Shown piece after piece: positions 1 through 11,150 of a stretch of 64,000 bases of DNA. The notes under the pieces are model-generated. The model did no database searches and had not been told where the DNA came from. It saw only the letters and a list, made by a program, of their open reading frames with translations. Numbering within the stretch: the stretch's first letter is position 1; each line of letters opens with the position of its first letter. The DNA comes from Sipunculus nudus (taxonomy: Eukaryota; Annelida; Sipuncula; Golfingiida; Sipunculidae): the NCBI GenBank assembly GCA_026874595.1, contig CM049317.1, forward strand, positions 51,479,618 to 51,543,617, in the 5' to 3' direction. A program made the position numbers and the translations under genes.

Positions 1-905
1 TAGTAGGACTCGAAGTGTCAGGAAGGATGCAAAATATGTCCTGGGGGTCACAGTCCATCTAGCCGACCAACAGAAACTTCTTATACTAAAGCGGATGAGT
101 CGAACGCAAGAAACGGGTAATATGCTGGTCTATGAGATCTAGAGATCGCCGTATAACGGGAGAGAAACCTACCGACTAGGGGTGTCCACATAGACCTTTA
201 CTTTACAGGACGTCATAAGTGAACGTGGAACGGAAAAACATATTTAAAAAAATATATATACAGCTACTGACACATTTATTTCATCCAATTATCAGCATGT
301 CCCAGCAATCACGCGGGCATTTAAAGCTGAGACAGGCTGCATTCACTTCAACAGGAGCTCTCGGTACCACTGGAAACTGTCCCCGATCGTCCGTTTCTCC
401 CCTGAAATAACGAAATGCATGTAATGTTCAGATGTGAATATCAATGAATTTGACAGTTTCTCTTATAGGACAATATTTTGTCGGAAGATTATCGTAAGAA
501 AAGATCACAGAGTCATTCATGCGTGTCATATCGCGGGATTTTATAATGCAGATGGAGCAAAGGTTAATATTTTCACGAGTAGTCATCTAAGCACACACAC
601 ACACACACACACATATATTTATATATATATATATATATAAATGATCTGCGTGTCTTTCCTAAGCGGTCACACAGCGCTCTATATTAAGTAACATATATAT
701 TGATATTATAATATAAAATAAATTTAATTCTTATGTTATCTAAAATCTTTCATAATCTGTAAAGAAATCAGTATGTTCTTGTCGGAAAAACGAGCATGTA
801 CTGTATGGGTTTTATCTTGGATAAACGGATATGTACTGTATAAACTCTTCACTTTTCCGATAAACGAGGATTTAATGTACGAGGTTTTACCTTGTCCCTC
901 TCTGT
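1..905. other. 3' flank of gene A, no gene recognised
   Basis: I see no coding exon here. The stretch is AT-rich and holds one short CA/TA microsatellite near 590-640. Gene A ends on the minus strand at 906, so its 3' UTR and polyadenylation site should lie here. I could not place a poly(A) signal with confidence. Confidence 0.4.
590..640. repeat. (CA)n-(TA)n microsatellite
   Basis: A run of CA dinucleotides passes into a run of TA dinucleotides. The short frame through it reads only THTHTH/IYIYIY and is not a gene. Confidence 0.95.
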
Positions 906-1065
906 CTATAAACACGCCCGCTGTTGATCAAAGGTCATGAAAGTAGGAATCATCGACATGGCGTCCTGCAGATCAGGTTTCAGTGCCAGACAGTCAGCGT
1001 TGGTTTCAAACTTCTTCCACGCGCATGTCTGAAGCTCCACTATTGCCGTTTTTAAAGCAGTGGCA
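906..1065 (-). CDS. Gene A exon 5 (terminal)
   Basis: The acceptor is GCATATAACAG, phase 2. It encodes ATALKTAIVELQTC, then CLALKPDLQDAM, and ends QQRACL followed by TAG. It aligns with gene B exon 5 (ETAFYAMVAKVQNC...CLAVRP...RKQAC). Gene B continues past the last cysteine to another exon; gene A stops here. Confidence 0.8.
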
Positions 1066-4000
1066 CTGTTATATGCAATGATTAAAAACATATCTAAGAT
1101 GTAAACACTTGTCATATATTGTCACATTTTTGTAGCCTGTCTTTTGCGTGTTTCTTTTTTTACCTCGGGAAATGATTGAATTACCCAAGGTTCCACAATT
1201 TGCCTGTTAACAACTTTATGAAAAGGGTAAGAAAGGATATTGGTGACATTTTGTGGAGGTTATGTTGCAGCTTTTTCACAATGGGTATTCCCCCCCCCCC
1301 CCCCCCCCCAAAATATTGGTTAAAAGTCGAAGACGTCACTTGAAATTTATCATACAGCGTTCACCGTTATTCACAATCCAATTACGCTTTAAACTTTTAC
1401 ATTTACGTTGGGTAAATTCTCAAACATATGCCCAGCCTACATGTATGAAATTGGGAACAGTTTCTGATGTTATTATCCCATCCCATTTTGCACGAAATTT
1501 TTATGATGACCTGGAAAATACGAAACGAATCTTGAGTATTTAGAATGCGACGTTGTAATTGGAAATTATGAAAGCTCGTAATGTGTACGATCACAATAGA
1601 TAAATCGATCGTAAGGAGATATCTGATACACAAATGTATTGGTTTGGGCGTTGGTAATCGCAGCTGACCATTAGTTGCCAGACCATCACGTGACCGTCTA
1701 AAAAGTCGCAGCCAAAATATTCCCTCTTCGACCAGCGTTCGGTCATAGAAGTCATAGTTATATTGCCCTATCACATATGACAAGTCGCAAGATTTCATTG
1801 GTTTTCTACGTTGGCCTTCCGACGACAGAACAAGTCGAACGATAATGCGGACACTGGTGGCCTTGTGATGTTCGTTCGATAGTCCTATTTAAATGTGACC
1901 GCAACTGTTTTTATGGCAAATAATCACCTACGCGATCGGCCAGACATAAAGAATTACCTACGACGCTAAAAAAATGAACATGTTCAAAAATCTACGACAA
2001 GTGCTACGAGCACCTTAATTGTTCTGTCGTTCACATGTCGTTTACCTGTTGTGCGATGTTTGGGACTTTAGCTGGTTTTCAACAACAAATGTAACCTTTA
2101 AGCGTAATAAAAACTGTTAAATCATCTATATTTCTTATATACGTGGGTAAATAGGCGCATAAATATTTAGTTTTTGTTATTAGCATCGTCCAAAAAAGGA
2201 AGAAGGTATTGAAGTGCTAATGAATTACAATATTAAATAAAAAACTAGTTAATTGTAAAATAGTGTTCCCTTAAGCCGTGACTTGGCCGACCTACTTTTT
2301 TGTATATAAAATAAACAATTAACACAATTTAACATTCGCAGTAAAATGAATTTTTACTCACCTGCAAGGGTCTGTTTGGCGCATATTATGTATGACCTCG
2401 TCTAAACATTGCAAAATTGTTGGCACGACCGGGCAGCCTGTAGACATAATATGCACCTCATCGAAAAAAATATATTACGAAACCCGTTGCAATATTTCTT
2501 TAACATGAAAATGACAAACCTGTAACAAAAAATCTCTGGCTAGAAGTACTAGAACAATTTTTCCGAGGGTTACGTAATTATTTCCTGTTCTCTGTGCGTG
2601 TATACGGAATGGCTAGTTTTAATTGCCAAAGACAAGCGCCGGACGTGTGGTGGCATATGTATGAAAAAAAAATCCAATATGAATAAAAACATTCTTTTTA
2701 TTTAACTTCATGTCACTGGGTACTGTTTAAGATAAGGAATTGTACAAAAAAGTTATCGGTTTAAGCTCTTGCGCCATCATTCATATTTAGTTATATCCTC
2801 TTACTATAATTTTAAAGCCGGTAATGGTAATCATAGACCTTTCCAGCCTCGCTGGCGACACCTACCCGCGATGGATGACAGTGAGTGCTCCGAAAGTTAT
2901 ATTGTAAAAAAAATTATATTTGCATATATTTTAAATAATAAATGAAAATATTCTTACAAAATCTCAAAGAATGAGCCACCTGTCTGAACCTCTGGCGTAT
3001 ATTAAATTTTGACAAAACTTGCAATGCAGACGAAAGTTAAGCGCAATGGACATGCACGAAGAAAAGGTATATTAAAAGTATTTTAAAGATACATTCAAAA
3101 CATTTGATAATGCAACACGTGCCTTTGCACAGGGAGTTTGCCAGGCCAGTGAATCTCTTTTCATCACGGCCGATGGAGGAGGCAATTCCTCTCGGAGACA
3201 GTTCAGTTCACCGTCAGAAATGTCGTTTAGGCAATGCTTAACGTCCTGTAACGGTCCCTGTATCGATGAAAACATCTTTATTCAATCATATCACGGCCCA
3301 TTTTACTGTGAAAATGTGATATTGTGATACTGTTTATTGTCGAGGCAGTACCTGATTAGATCGAAATCATTCAACATAAAGATACTTTGCAATATCCTGT
3401 GTCTCGGGAACTTAAAAAAGAATTTAACGTGGTAGAACGCATGAATTCTCCATGGGGAGATAATTCAGCCGGATTCAACCCTCTGATTGAATCTGCATCA
3501 AAATGTAAGAGCCCGTGTCCCATTCATTCTCAAGATTGTTTGTTCTACTCCTGCTGACATTAAAACAAACCAACCAACAGACACACATTACCATACAAAA
3601 CGTGGAACAACACATCTTTGGTCATATTAATGCCCTGGACTTCTAAATATGTTTGTTATGAAAACCTTACTTGACGTTTTGTTTGCAGGTCGTCAGAGGT
3701 AAAAGATATAACAGAAACCTAATCCTTCTCTCGCAAAGCTTGCACTGATCATTCGCCTGGACTGTACAAAGAAAAAAATTGAACATTTTGTTTGATAATT
3801 GAGAAAATAATAATTAAAAAAGAGTATCCTTACGTCTGCGAGCGAGCGCCCCCCCCCCCCCCTTGATTTTTATGTGAAACTTAAAACAAAAAGCAAAATC
3901 CCCATTACCCCTTATATATAGTTTAATCCTTTTGCTTGAATTAAGCGATGTGAAAGCAGTGGTGCTCCCCATGCATATAAAACATTCACTAACAAGGGAT

Positions 4001-4408
4001 AGACGAAGAGCCCCTGCTGTCGTTCAAAATGAAATATTTAAAGAATAATGTCAAAATCTTTAAGGATAAAACTTGTAGCGGTATTATTCTCCGAATATAT
4101 CATAATTTATGCTTGGATTTAAAAATGACAGTATGACAATAATGCACAGTATACAGATCACAATTATAGTTAAAGCAAATGTGCGTAAGACACACTTCGT
4201 ACATTTTCAATAATGGTTTATGAATTATTTTAGACAAAGACAATATTTTATATCTAACCTTTACTTGTATAAACGATATGATATTTCATCCAAACTTCCA
4301 AATTAAATATACATATACGAAGGGATTTGGACTTTGAATTAATAAAAACAATGATGTAGTTCAGGTCAAGGTTTAAACCATCGTTCCTTACACAATAAAA
4401 TGTTATAA

Positions 4409-4502
<94 letters not shown>

Positions 4503-4621
4503 CTTGATATTTCTTTATACATGATATGTATCGTTGTATTATATATACGTCATAACGGTAATGAGAATAACTTACCGAAACAGGCTGCACAGACAAACAG
4601 TAGAATTAAGCGGGCCAGCAT
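906..4621 (-). CDS. Gene A: secreted 12-cysteine protein, five exons (paralogue of gene B)
   Basis: The model joins minus-strand exons 4576-4621, 3671-3761, 3123-3305, 2362-2437 and 906-1065. Exon 1 gives a signal peptide (MLARLILLFVCAACF). The mature part carries 12 cysteines in two matching halves, each with a C-x10-C-L pair: HCLNDISDGELNCL in exon 3 and TCAWKKFETNADCL in exon 5. Exon 1 and exon 4 have exactly the same lengths as in gene B (46 and 76 bases), and splice phases 1, 2, 1, 2 agree. It should be exported and disulfide-stabilised; no family or function is recognised. Exon 3 does not keep one open frame between its neighbours: about one base appears missing near each end compared with gene B. 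That means decay, sequencing error or a wrong boundary. The frame ends at TAG, five codons shorter in the tail than gene B and without its last exon. The gene structure is confident, its integrity is not. Confidence 0.65.
1290..1309. repeat. Poly(C) tract, C20, in gene A intron 4
   Basis: Twenty consecutive C (G on the coding strand of gene A). One of at least a dozen such runs in the window. Confidence 0.95.
2362..2437 (-). CDS. Gene A exon 4
   Basis: Seventy-six bases between acceptor GTCTACAG and donor GTGAGT, phase 1 in and phase 2 out. It encodes GCPVVPTILQCLDEVIHN then TDPC, aligning along its full length with gene B exon 4 (GCPIVSAIVECIKPV...NPC). Three cysteines are conserved. Confidence 0.85.
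3123..3305 (-). CDS. Gene A exon 3 (boundaries and frame uncertain)
   Basis: The coding core includes VKHCLNDISDGELNCL, aligning with AKTCLTDMMTGKLTCM of gene B. The 3' end, TGCAAAG|GCACGT, uses a GC donor as gene B does. The 5' boundary could be 3305 (after TTTTCACAG) or 3257 (after ATACAG). At 183 bases the exon cannot join phase 2 to phase 1 without a frame change. Near 3150 it is one base shorter than gene B: the homologous LANSLCK reading is in a different frame from the upstream part. Confidence 0.55.
3671..3761 (-). CDS. Gene A exon 2
   Basis: The acceptor is TTTGTACAG and the donor GTAAGG, giving phase 1 in and phase 2 out. It encodes VQANDQCKLCE, then PLTTCKQNVK near the end. This matches gene B exon 2 (AQANNDC...PLTTCSEDVK). 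Three cysteines. Confidence 0.8.
4409..4498. repeat. (AT)n microsatellite in gene A intron 1
   Basis: About 90 bases of nearly pure AT with one AAAT interruption. The frames through it are low complexity. Confidence 0.97.
4576..4621 (-). CDS. Gene A exon 1 (signal peptide)
   Basis: ATG at 4619-4621 follows CAACTGTCACC, the same leader found before gene B's ATG. Fifteen codons plus one base are followed by the donor GTAAGT. The peptide is hydrophobic after one Arg, as expected for a signal peptide. Confidence 0.8.
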
Positions 4622-4683
4622 GGTGACAGTTGAAAGTCAAACTGTTCTGGTCTGGTGTGAACCGCAAGTCGGGAGGCCAGTAT

Positions 4684-4692
4684 CTATATACT
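4684..4692 (-). promoter_or_regulatory. Possible TATA box of gene A
   Basis: On the minus strand the sequence AGTATATAGATAC lies about 65-70 bases upstream of the gene A ATG. That is suitable for a start site 30 bases downstream and a short 5' UTR. Motif and spacing only. Confidence 0.35.
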
Positions 4693-4699
4693 TTTGACA

Positions 4700-5767
4700 T
4701 AGTAACCGAGTCATACACATTATTTAATTTTCAAATCTTTATATATAATTATAGGAAAAAGTTATATACGAATTTTGAATATTATTTGCCTGTTAACAGG
4801 TTTGTCCAAACCATTTCTCACATTATCAGTGAGGCTACACAAAAAAATTGTTTCATGCCCTCACAGCTCTTTTTTACATGGTATTACATTTTTTGTGTAA
4901 TTTATAACTTCTTGTTGCTGCTAATTGCTATTCTTGCAACGATCAAAGAGTTTTAGAAAATTACAATACGTGTAAGAATAATGCAAATGTTTTCATGGAA
5001 AGAGATTACATTCGTTTAACATTTATAGGCATAATTTTACTCATTTCCGAACGTTTGTATCCTTCTGGAAGGCTTGAAATGTCAGCAACAATAGTTTTGA
5101 CATGCAGGCTAAAAATAAAAGAAAGAAAAAAATAAATGAATAAATAAATTCAAGTCGGCTACAAATTTTGTTCTTGAAAGTCCTTGAAAGCCATATTAAT
5201 TCTTTTGTTTGGCCTAAACTGCTCAATCAAGCGTCATGAGCCGTGATGCCGCATGGTGTCTCTGGAACTATAATCTGGATGTATTCAGGCGAACACCGGA
5301 ACCCTCCCCCTCCAAAGTCCTGAGCGATAATGGGGAATCTGTTATAAAGAATGCGACCTATGAAATAAGGCCAAGGTCAAAAAGTGACAAACCCTTGAGT
5401 GTACCTTGGTTCCAATAAACAATTCTAAAAGTTATTTTGGACCCACATGGGTTAATGAGTTTATTTCCATATTCATGTTGGGTAAAACAAAAATATAGTG
5501 GGTTCACCTACATAGGTCTGTCCGAGTATAAAACCAACGATATCATTTTTTCCGATTCACCATCGCTTAGCTATTGCATATATCTACATCTTAAATAGGC
5601 AAGTTCTTTACCGCAAGGGCATTAACAGTTGCGATAGAATTAAATAGCAGGGGCGTACCCGGGGGTGACCCCCCATCCCCCCATATTGATAAAAAAATTC
5701 CAGATATATATGTACACCTAAAAGCGCTATAAAACAGTACAAAAATTGACTGGATACAACATACATG
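4700..5767. other. Upstream region of gene A, no gene recognised
   Basis: I find no exon or element with recognisable ends. A C/G-rich patch at about 5650-5690 resembles fragments of small poly(C)-bearing elements elsewhere in the window but has no definable boundaries. Confidence 0.4.
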
Positions 5768-7060
5768 CATGTCCTTGGGCAATGACGCTCAGCCGACCTG
5801 CATTTTGACAACATGTCCTTGAATAGACAACTAATTAAGATAATGCAGGTGGCATTATAGTTCATGCATATTAGCCGAAGTTCATTAAGAACCATATGCA
5901 CACCAAATTTGATGACAATCCAAAACTCTATCCTTTTACCTTTACCTTTAAATCAGATAATATAGGTCACAGTGACCTAATTTCAGGTTTCCAAGGAGAA
6001 TTTTCATGGGCCTCTCTGCATATCAAGATACAAGATTCTAGGTTCAGTCATTACGATTTGTGCCCTATTAACAAAAGACCACATCTTTAAAAGTCTCAAA
6101 AACAGAGATAAAAATTCGAAAAAAAAAACAGTTGGCACCACCAGTCTGCAGAAACGGATGAATCATTCCATGACCAATATCCATGCCAGATATCATGGGG
6201 ATCAATGAATTAGTTGTTCAGATACTTGAGCTTTTGTATCAAATTGTTCATTATTCTCGGGGTACTACGAAGCCCCATAGCTCAGAGGTTATGGTTAACA
6301 GAGAATTAATTTCAGGTTTCCAAGGAGACTTTTCATGGGCCTCACTGCATATCGAGATACAAGATTCTAGGTCCAGTCATTTCGATTTGTGCCCTGTTAA
6401 CAGATGATCGCATCTTCAAAGGTCTCAAAAATAGAGAGAAAAAAAATTGAAAAAATACAGGTGGTGCAATAAGTCGCAGATATTGTTGAAACACTCCTTG
6501 ATCAATATCCATGCAAAGAATCGTGGGGATGAATGCATTAGTTGTTCAGATATTTGTGCTTTTGTATCAAATTTTCCCTTATTTTCCAAAAAGATCGAGG
6601 TCCATTTATTACGATTTGTGCCCATTACCAGATGAACGCATCTTTCTAGATTTAAAAAAAAATAAAGAAAAAAATCATTTAAAAAATAGAAAAAAAATAC
6701 AGGTCTGCAGAAAATGATGAAACAATCCTAGATCAATATCCATGCAAAGAATCATGGTGATTAATGCATTAGTTGTTCAGATACTTGAGCTTTTGTATCA
6801 AATTTTCTATTATTCTATTATTCTGATAGGTATTTCGGAGCCCTATATTTCAAAGAATATGGGAAACAGAGACATAATTCAAGGTTTCTTAGGAGATTTT
6901 AAATGGACGTCTCTAAATATTAAGTCATAAGATTCTAGGTCTAGCGGTTACGATTTTTACCCTGTTAACGGACAGACGGCCGAACGACCAGACGACCGGA
7001 CGGACGACGGACAAAGAATGATTACTAAAGCTCAGCTGACTTACAGTCAGCTGAGCTAAA
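5768..7060 (+). mobile_element. R1 element, near-complete copy 1
   Basis: The 5' end carries the family motif TGACGCTCAGC near 5783. About three diverged core monomers follow, each with versions of ATATGGGTAACAGAGACC, TTACGATTTGTGCC and ATCCATGCAAAGAATCATGG. The 3' end is a run of ACGGACGGACG-like repeats and a perfect 13-bp hairpin at 7029-7057 (AGCTCAGCTGACT, loop TTA/TAC, AGTCAGCTGAGCT) followed by AAAA. There is no coding capacity. The build, with unique ends, tandem core and 3' hairpin, resembles the non-autonomous Helitron-like 'pearl' repeats of bivalves (family-level inference). Confidence 0.7.
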
Positions 7061-7460
7061 AACATAAGGTCGGAGGTCACATTTGCCATGTAAAATCCGA
7101 AGCCAGCTGTATAAACCATAAGTAAACCACTGATAATAAAGGCATAATATATTTGACCCTATTAATCATCACAAAATGAAATCGTGTCCAATAGTTTCGC
7201 TAATGATACACCGCAGACGCCAAAATAACGTAAATTATGACATTAGAAAGTATTAAAGCCCAATCTGTCTACAGTATTAAGTGCATGACCATCCAGTATC
7301 AAATAATAGTAAGCATTTTGGAAAATGTAATAAGTATAATAAGTATAATAATAAATATATATCTCACATAATCACATTTTACTGTCTCGATCCATGTCTG
7401 ATAGCTCTCCGTACATTTAACTCTTGTAATTAACTGGCGCGTTTATGAATAATGTCAAGG
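7061..7460. other. Unassigned AT-rich spacer
   Basis: No exon, RNA gene or element end was recognised between the R1 hairpin and the reading frame at 7461-7805. Confidence 0.4.
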
Positions 7461-7805
7461 CTAAACATTAACACTAGATAATAAAGACACAGACATTCCC
7501 TTGTCACTAAACTCTTCCTCCGCAAATAGATTCTCGCCGTGTCGCATTCCCATCATATCGAACCCGTGATAGCTACGTATTCCTCCCAATAACTCGAACC
7601 GCTCGTTGGGGCTGCCATATTGCGTACACACTAAATCCAAGGAGTCACAGGTCACATGTCGTAATTTATAGTAGAAACCGCTAGTAGAACATACGGTGTT
7701 GCGCTGACTGATGCCTGTGTTTTCTTTTAAAACGGCATTTCCCGGTCTGTTGTTTTCACATTCTTCGTTATTTTGAATATTTTGGTTGGAGGTACCCGCC
7801 TCCAT
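7461..7805 (-). CDS. Hypothetical 114-residue reading frame
   Basis: This minus-strand frame starts MEAGTSNQNIQNNEEC. It is hydrophilic, without low complexity, and contains SGFYYKLRHVTCDSLDLVC and NERFELLGG. It is less AT-rich than its surroundings, which is why I keep it. No signal peptide, membrane segment or known motif is visible. It lies 3' of the relic signal exon at 8566-8609 on the same strand, but I see no cysteine pattern linking it to gene A or B. It could be a single exon or chance. Confidence 0.2.
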   Translation of the reverse strand: MEAGTSNQNIQNNEECENNRPGNAVLKENTGISQRNTVCSTSGFYYKLRHVTCDSLDLVCTQYGSPNERFELLGGIRSYHGFDMMGMRHGENLFAEEEFSDKGMSVSLLSSVNV

Positions 7806-8565
7806 TTATTTTAATGCTGGCTTAAAGTGACCTAATCACCTATAACACATGTTGAATTAACATGAAAATAGCTTCTTCCCTTTCAAATAAATCTGTACCT
7901 GCCAAAATATTACCTTGAAACCGTTTGCTTACTCATGTTAACGAGTGTTAAAAAAAGCAGTGGCCCGGGCGCGATCATCGGTGTCAATATAAACACTGCG
8001 CTCGGGGCCGTGGGCATTGTGTCAATCACGTGTCAATACACGTGTCAATCAGGCGATGCCTGACTGACTTTGCCCAAAAACACATGAAATACATGTAATA
8101 CATGTTCCGGCTGGCTAAAACCCCGTGTGTTGCGGCTCAGATTCGAACCTTCGGTCACGCGGTCATGTTATGGTAAACAGACACACGTGGTCTGTGTTTA
8201 CCAACAAGCAGAGCCATAACAAGGTGTTAAACAGCTGTATGCGAGGTACTGAGACTGTTTGCTGAGATGTTTTTGCTTGGAAACTTTGTATAAAGCAAAA
8301 CCTGAACTGATAGTGAGAAAGAACAGACATGATATTGCTCCTTGAAAAATTTAAATGTACATTTTAGAATTCCATTAAGGTTTCGTACGGAAACACATTA
8401 ATACCCTAGCTCATACTAACTGAAGTATTATCAAATGTCTATTGCTTGTAGTGATCATATATGTGTGTGTGTGTGTGCATGCGTGTGAGTCTAAATGTTG
8501 TTATGTTCTGGTCATATTATATGAAATGTATTACTATTATGTAATTGCTCCAATTACCAAACCGA

Positions 8566-8609
8566 GTGGAAAACAACAGCAAAAATGAAGTCGGCCACCA
8601 TGGAGACAG
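8566..8609 (-). pseudogene. Relic signal-peptide exon of the gene A/B family
   Basis: Minus-strand CCTTCAACTGTCTCC-ATG-GTGGCC closely matches the gene A leader and start (CTTTCAACTGTCACC-ATG-CTGGCC). The frame reads MVADFIFAVVFHSV, a plausible hydrophobic leader, followed by TG|GTAATT. The exon is 44 rather than 46 bases, so the phase no longer fits exon 2, and no downstream exons were found. I read it as a decayed third copy. Confidence 0.45.
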
Positions 8610-8910
8610 TTGAAGGCCACCCCTTTTGAAATAAGCTGTTACGTAATTCATAATGATGCTGCGAATACTGTTTAATGTAGTGGGTTGTCCCTTTCATCTA
8701 CACCATTCACATCATTTAATTCTTTTATCCTGACTTTAATGTAATAATAACGTTATGAAATACTTGATTCTTTTCAAAGATTTGGATGATTTCCGAGACG
8801 ATCCTGCAATCATCGAAATTTAAGCATATGAGGGATATAATTTGCAAAGTATATTTTTTATCTAATGAAACCATGGCTCATTCTTTTATGGTGCTACCGA
8901 CACAAGAGTA

Positions 8911-9235
8911 TATGGAGCGTGGTGGCGTAATGGTTAAGGCGCTTGACTTGAGACCCAAGGGTTGTTGGTTGTGTCCCGATCTGACCGCCGTCTGCGCTAA
9001 GGCAAAGTCTTTACCACAAAGGTTCGCCTTGTCGACCCAGGAGTGAATGGGTACAGGTCATGGGAGGAAGGCAAATGTAGAATGAAATAACAACCTAGCG
9101 CCTGATACTGCTGCTTGGGTTGTATGCTCCCCAAGGAGCCGAGAAAAGCTACAAGGATGAACAGGCCCGAAAGACCAGGAAGGCAAAGTGAAAAGTCGGA
9201 TGAGACTGACATCGTCAGTGACATCAGACTATAAA
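8911..9235 (+). mobile_element. tRNA-derived SINE
   Basis: A tRNA-like head starts GGTGGCGTAATGGTTAAGGC (box A-like) with a weak box B (GGTTGTGTCCCG). A body of about 250 bases follows, including GACCCAGGAGTGAATGGG and GTTGTATGCTCCCCAAGGAG. Gene-free, about 325 bases, as expected of a mollusc SINE. The degenerate box B suggests an old copy. Confidence 0.55.
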
Positions 9236-9254
9236 CCCCCACCTTTTTATTTAA

Positions 9255-9386
9255 TCATACAAGAATATATCAAACCATACAAGAATATATCAAACCATAC
9301 AAGAATATATCAAACCATACAAGAATATATCAAACCATACAAGCATATATCAAACCGTACAAGAATATATCAAACCATACAAAAAT
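9255..9386 (+). repeat. 20-bp minisatellite, about 6.5 units
   Basis: Head-to-tail units of AAGAATATATCAAACCATAC with single-base variants and no spacers. The frame through it is a repeat artefact (NHTRIYQTIQEYIKPYK-like). Confidence 0.95.
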
Positions 9387-9721
9387 AGCAGGAGTGTCTA
9401 TGGGTGCAGGATTCTGCGCCTCCTCTTTTTCGTCCTTGAAAATCTTAGAAATGGAAATATATGCGCCTTATAGCGAAATATAGCACCAAATTCGGTCTCC
9501 GCCTTTTATATCCCTATACTTAGCGCGCGAGATTAATGTATTAAGTCGACTATAGCACTCACCGCATCCTTGTTTACCTGTGCCTCGGTGCCGAGTTCAC
9601 CTTTTCTGTTCAAGATATAAGAGATTCAAGACAAACTGTAAAGGGATCAGACGCATCAGGCACAGAGGGGGATTTCTCTACAATTTAACATAAATTTAGT
9701 CAGAAATAATACAGTTACGAA

Positions 9722-9806
<85 letters not shown>

Positions 9807-10174
9807 CATGAGTACACAGAAAAGTCGACATAATGCCTATGAACCCATGACTTTCCGATTGCCGGCTACAGCAGATCCCTGATCTCTCTTGTATATTCAC
9901 ACTTTTATATGAACCAGCGATATTTATATGACGTCAGAGAAATACCTACTACATGTGTACAACAGCAACTTTACATGCAGCAGGGAGAACTGGTGGCCTG
10001 ATATCGTGTGCAGCATATATTATATAGGGGGAAGTATGAATAGTCATGCTGGTTCATTGTTTACATAAATGGAAGATGAATGCACAGAAAAGTCAGTTCA
10101 CAGCACAATTTTTCTGTGTATACATGTTCAATATCTAAATACGGTGAAACAGCATGTTTTTTCATCTCTCTCTC

Positions 10175-10180
<6 letters not shown>
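9387..10180. other. Spacer with (AT)n microsatellite at 9724-9806
   Basis: No gene recognised. The only clear structure is about 41 AT units at 9724-9806. Confidence 0.6.

Positions 10181-10222
<42 letters not shown>
10181..10222. repeat. (TC)n microsatellite at the end of the inverted repeat
   Basis: A TC run followed by (GT)n. The right arm of the inverted repeat has the complementary GA/CA run at about 37290-37330, so the microsatellite is part of the repeated unit. Confidence 0.9.
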
Positions 10223-10226
<4 letters not shown>

Positions 10227-10854
10227 AGTGTGTGTGTGTTTATGTGTTAATTGTATTTATTCTAATTCATTTATCCAAATTTGTTGCTTAACTGAATATT
10301 GGTGATGTTATATTTCGTTGTTGTTTTTTTTTATTACGAAAGTTGGCCGTTTTTAATATATCATTACATGAAGGCATTTACTAATAAACATTATAAAATG
10401 AAATATTTGATCATTTCAGATCCACTTTTGTGTAAAAAGACATGATTCATTATAGTAAGGAGAGACATATGTATGTAAACCCTCCAACATTGCCAAAGAT
10501 CTTGTGGAGGTTTTTGTTGGCCGATGTGTCTGCTAGGCAAATTCTATCTGTAAATTCTATAGATCTAGTCTATTTTTATGTCAGGTATTATTAAGTTCAA
10601 CTGAAATATTGTGAAAGATACTCCATCTACATTGCTGAATATCATTGACAAAATCCTCCACTAAGAAATCTAACATATATATGTTATATATTAACCAATT
10701 GACTTACTTTTTTTGGAAAATTCCAATCCTGTCCAATTCTGATTCGGCTTCCGTGACCTGAGCTACTCTGACAAAATAATTAAAAAGCAATAACTGTCTC
10801 AGATAATAGTTTAAGGTTTTTAAATTCCTGGATAACGATTTAAGGAGTGTGAAT

Positions 10855-11150
10855 AATTGCCTCCGCTAGGGGAGTATGCGTTCATTTCCGTTCGTGTGTT
10901 TGTTTACATTATAACCCAAGCAATCATGAACGTAATCTCATGAAAGTTTCAGGGCATTTCGAGAATAGACCAATGAAGAATCGATAAGATTTTAGTGTGG
11001 ATCTGGCACATGGTCCGGATCCAGGAGCGTCATCAAGGAATAGTCACAAATCTACGTTGACTTATACACGGATAAACCTGGGAATATGGCCCGAAAAAGT
11101 AAATGGCATAGGCTCGCTTCATTAGAATGCAGATTTCTATTTTGGGGGGG
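10855..11150 (+). repeat. Dispersed repeat R2, copy 1
   Basis: Recognised by GAGTATGCGTTCATTTCCG, TTTCAGGGCATTTCGAGAA and GGATAAACCTGGGAATATGG. Related copies lie near 36435-36700, 42835-43055, 44430-44670 and 51270-51620. No coding capacity. Confidence 0.75.

Noticed and set aside
4366-4596. Minus frame MSVQPVSVSYSH...IYIYIY overlapping gene A exon 1
   Set aside because: It is the shadow of exon 1 in another frame plus an AT microsatellite.
9255-9386. Regular 20-bp repeats resembling a CRISPR array
   Set aside because: There are no unique spacers, units are head to tail, and the host is eukaryotic; it is a minisatellite.
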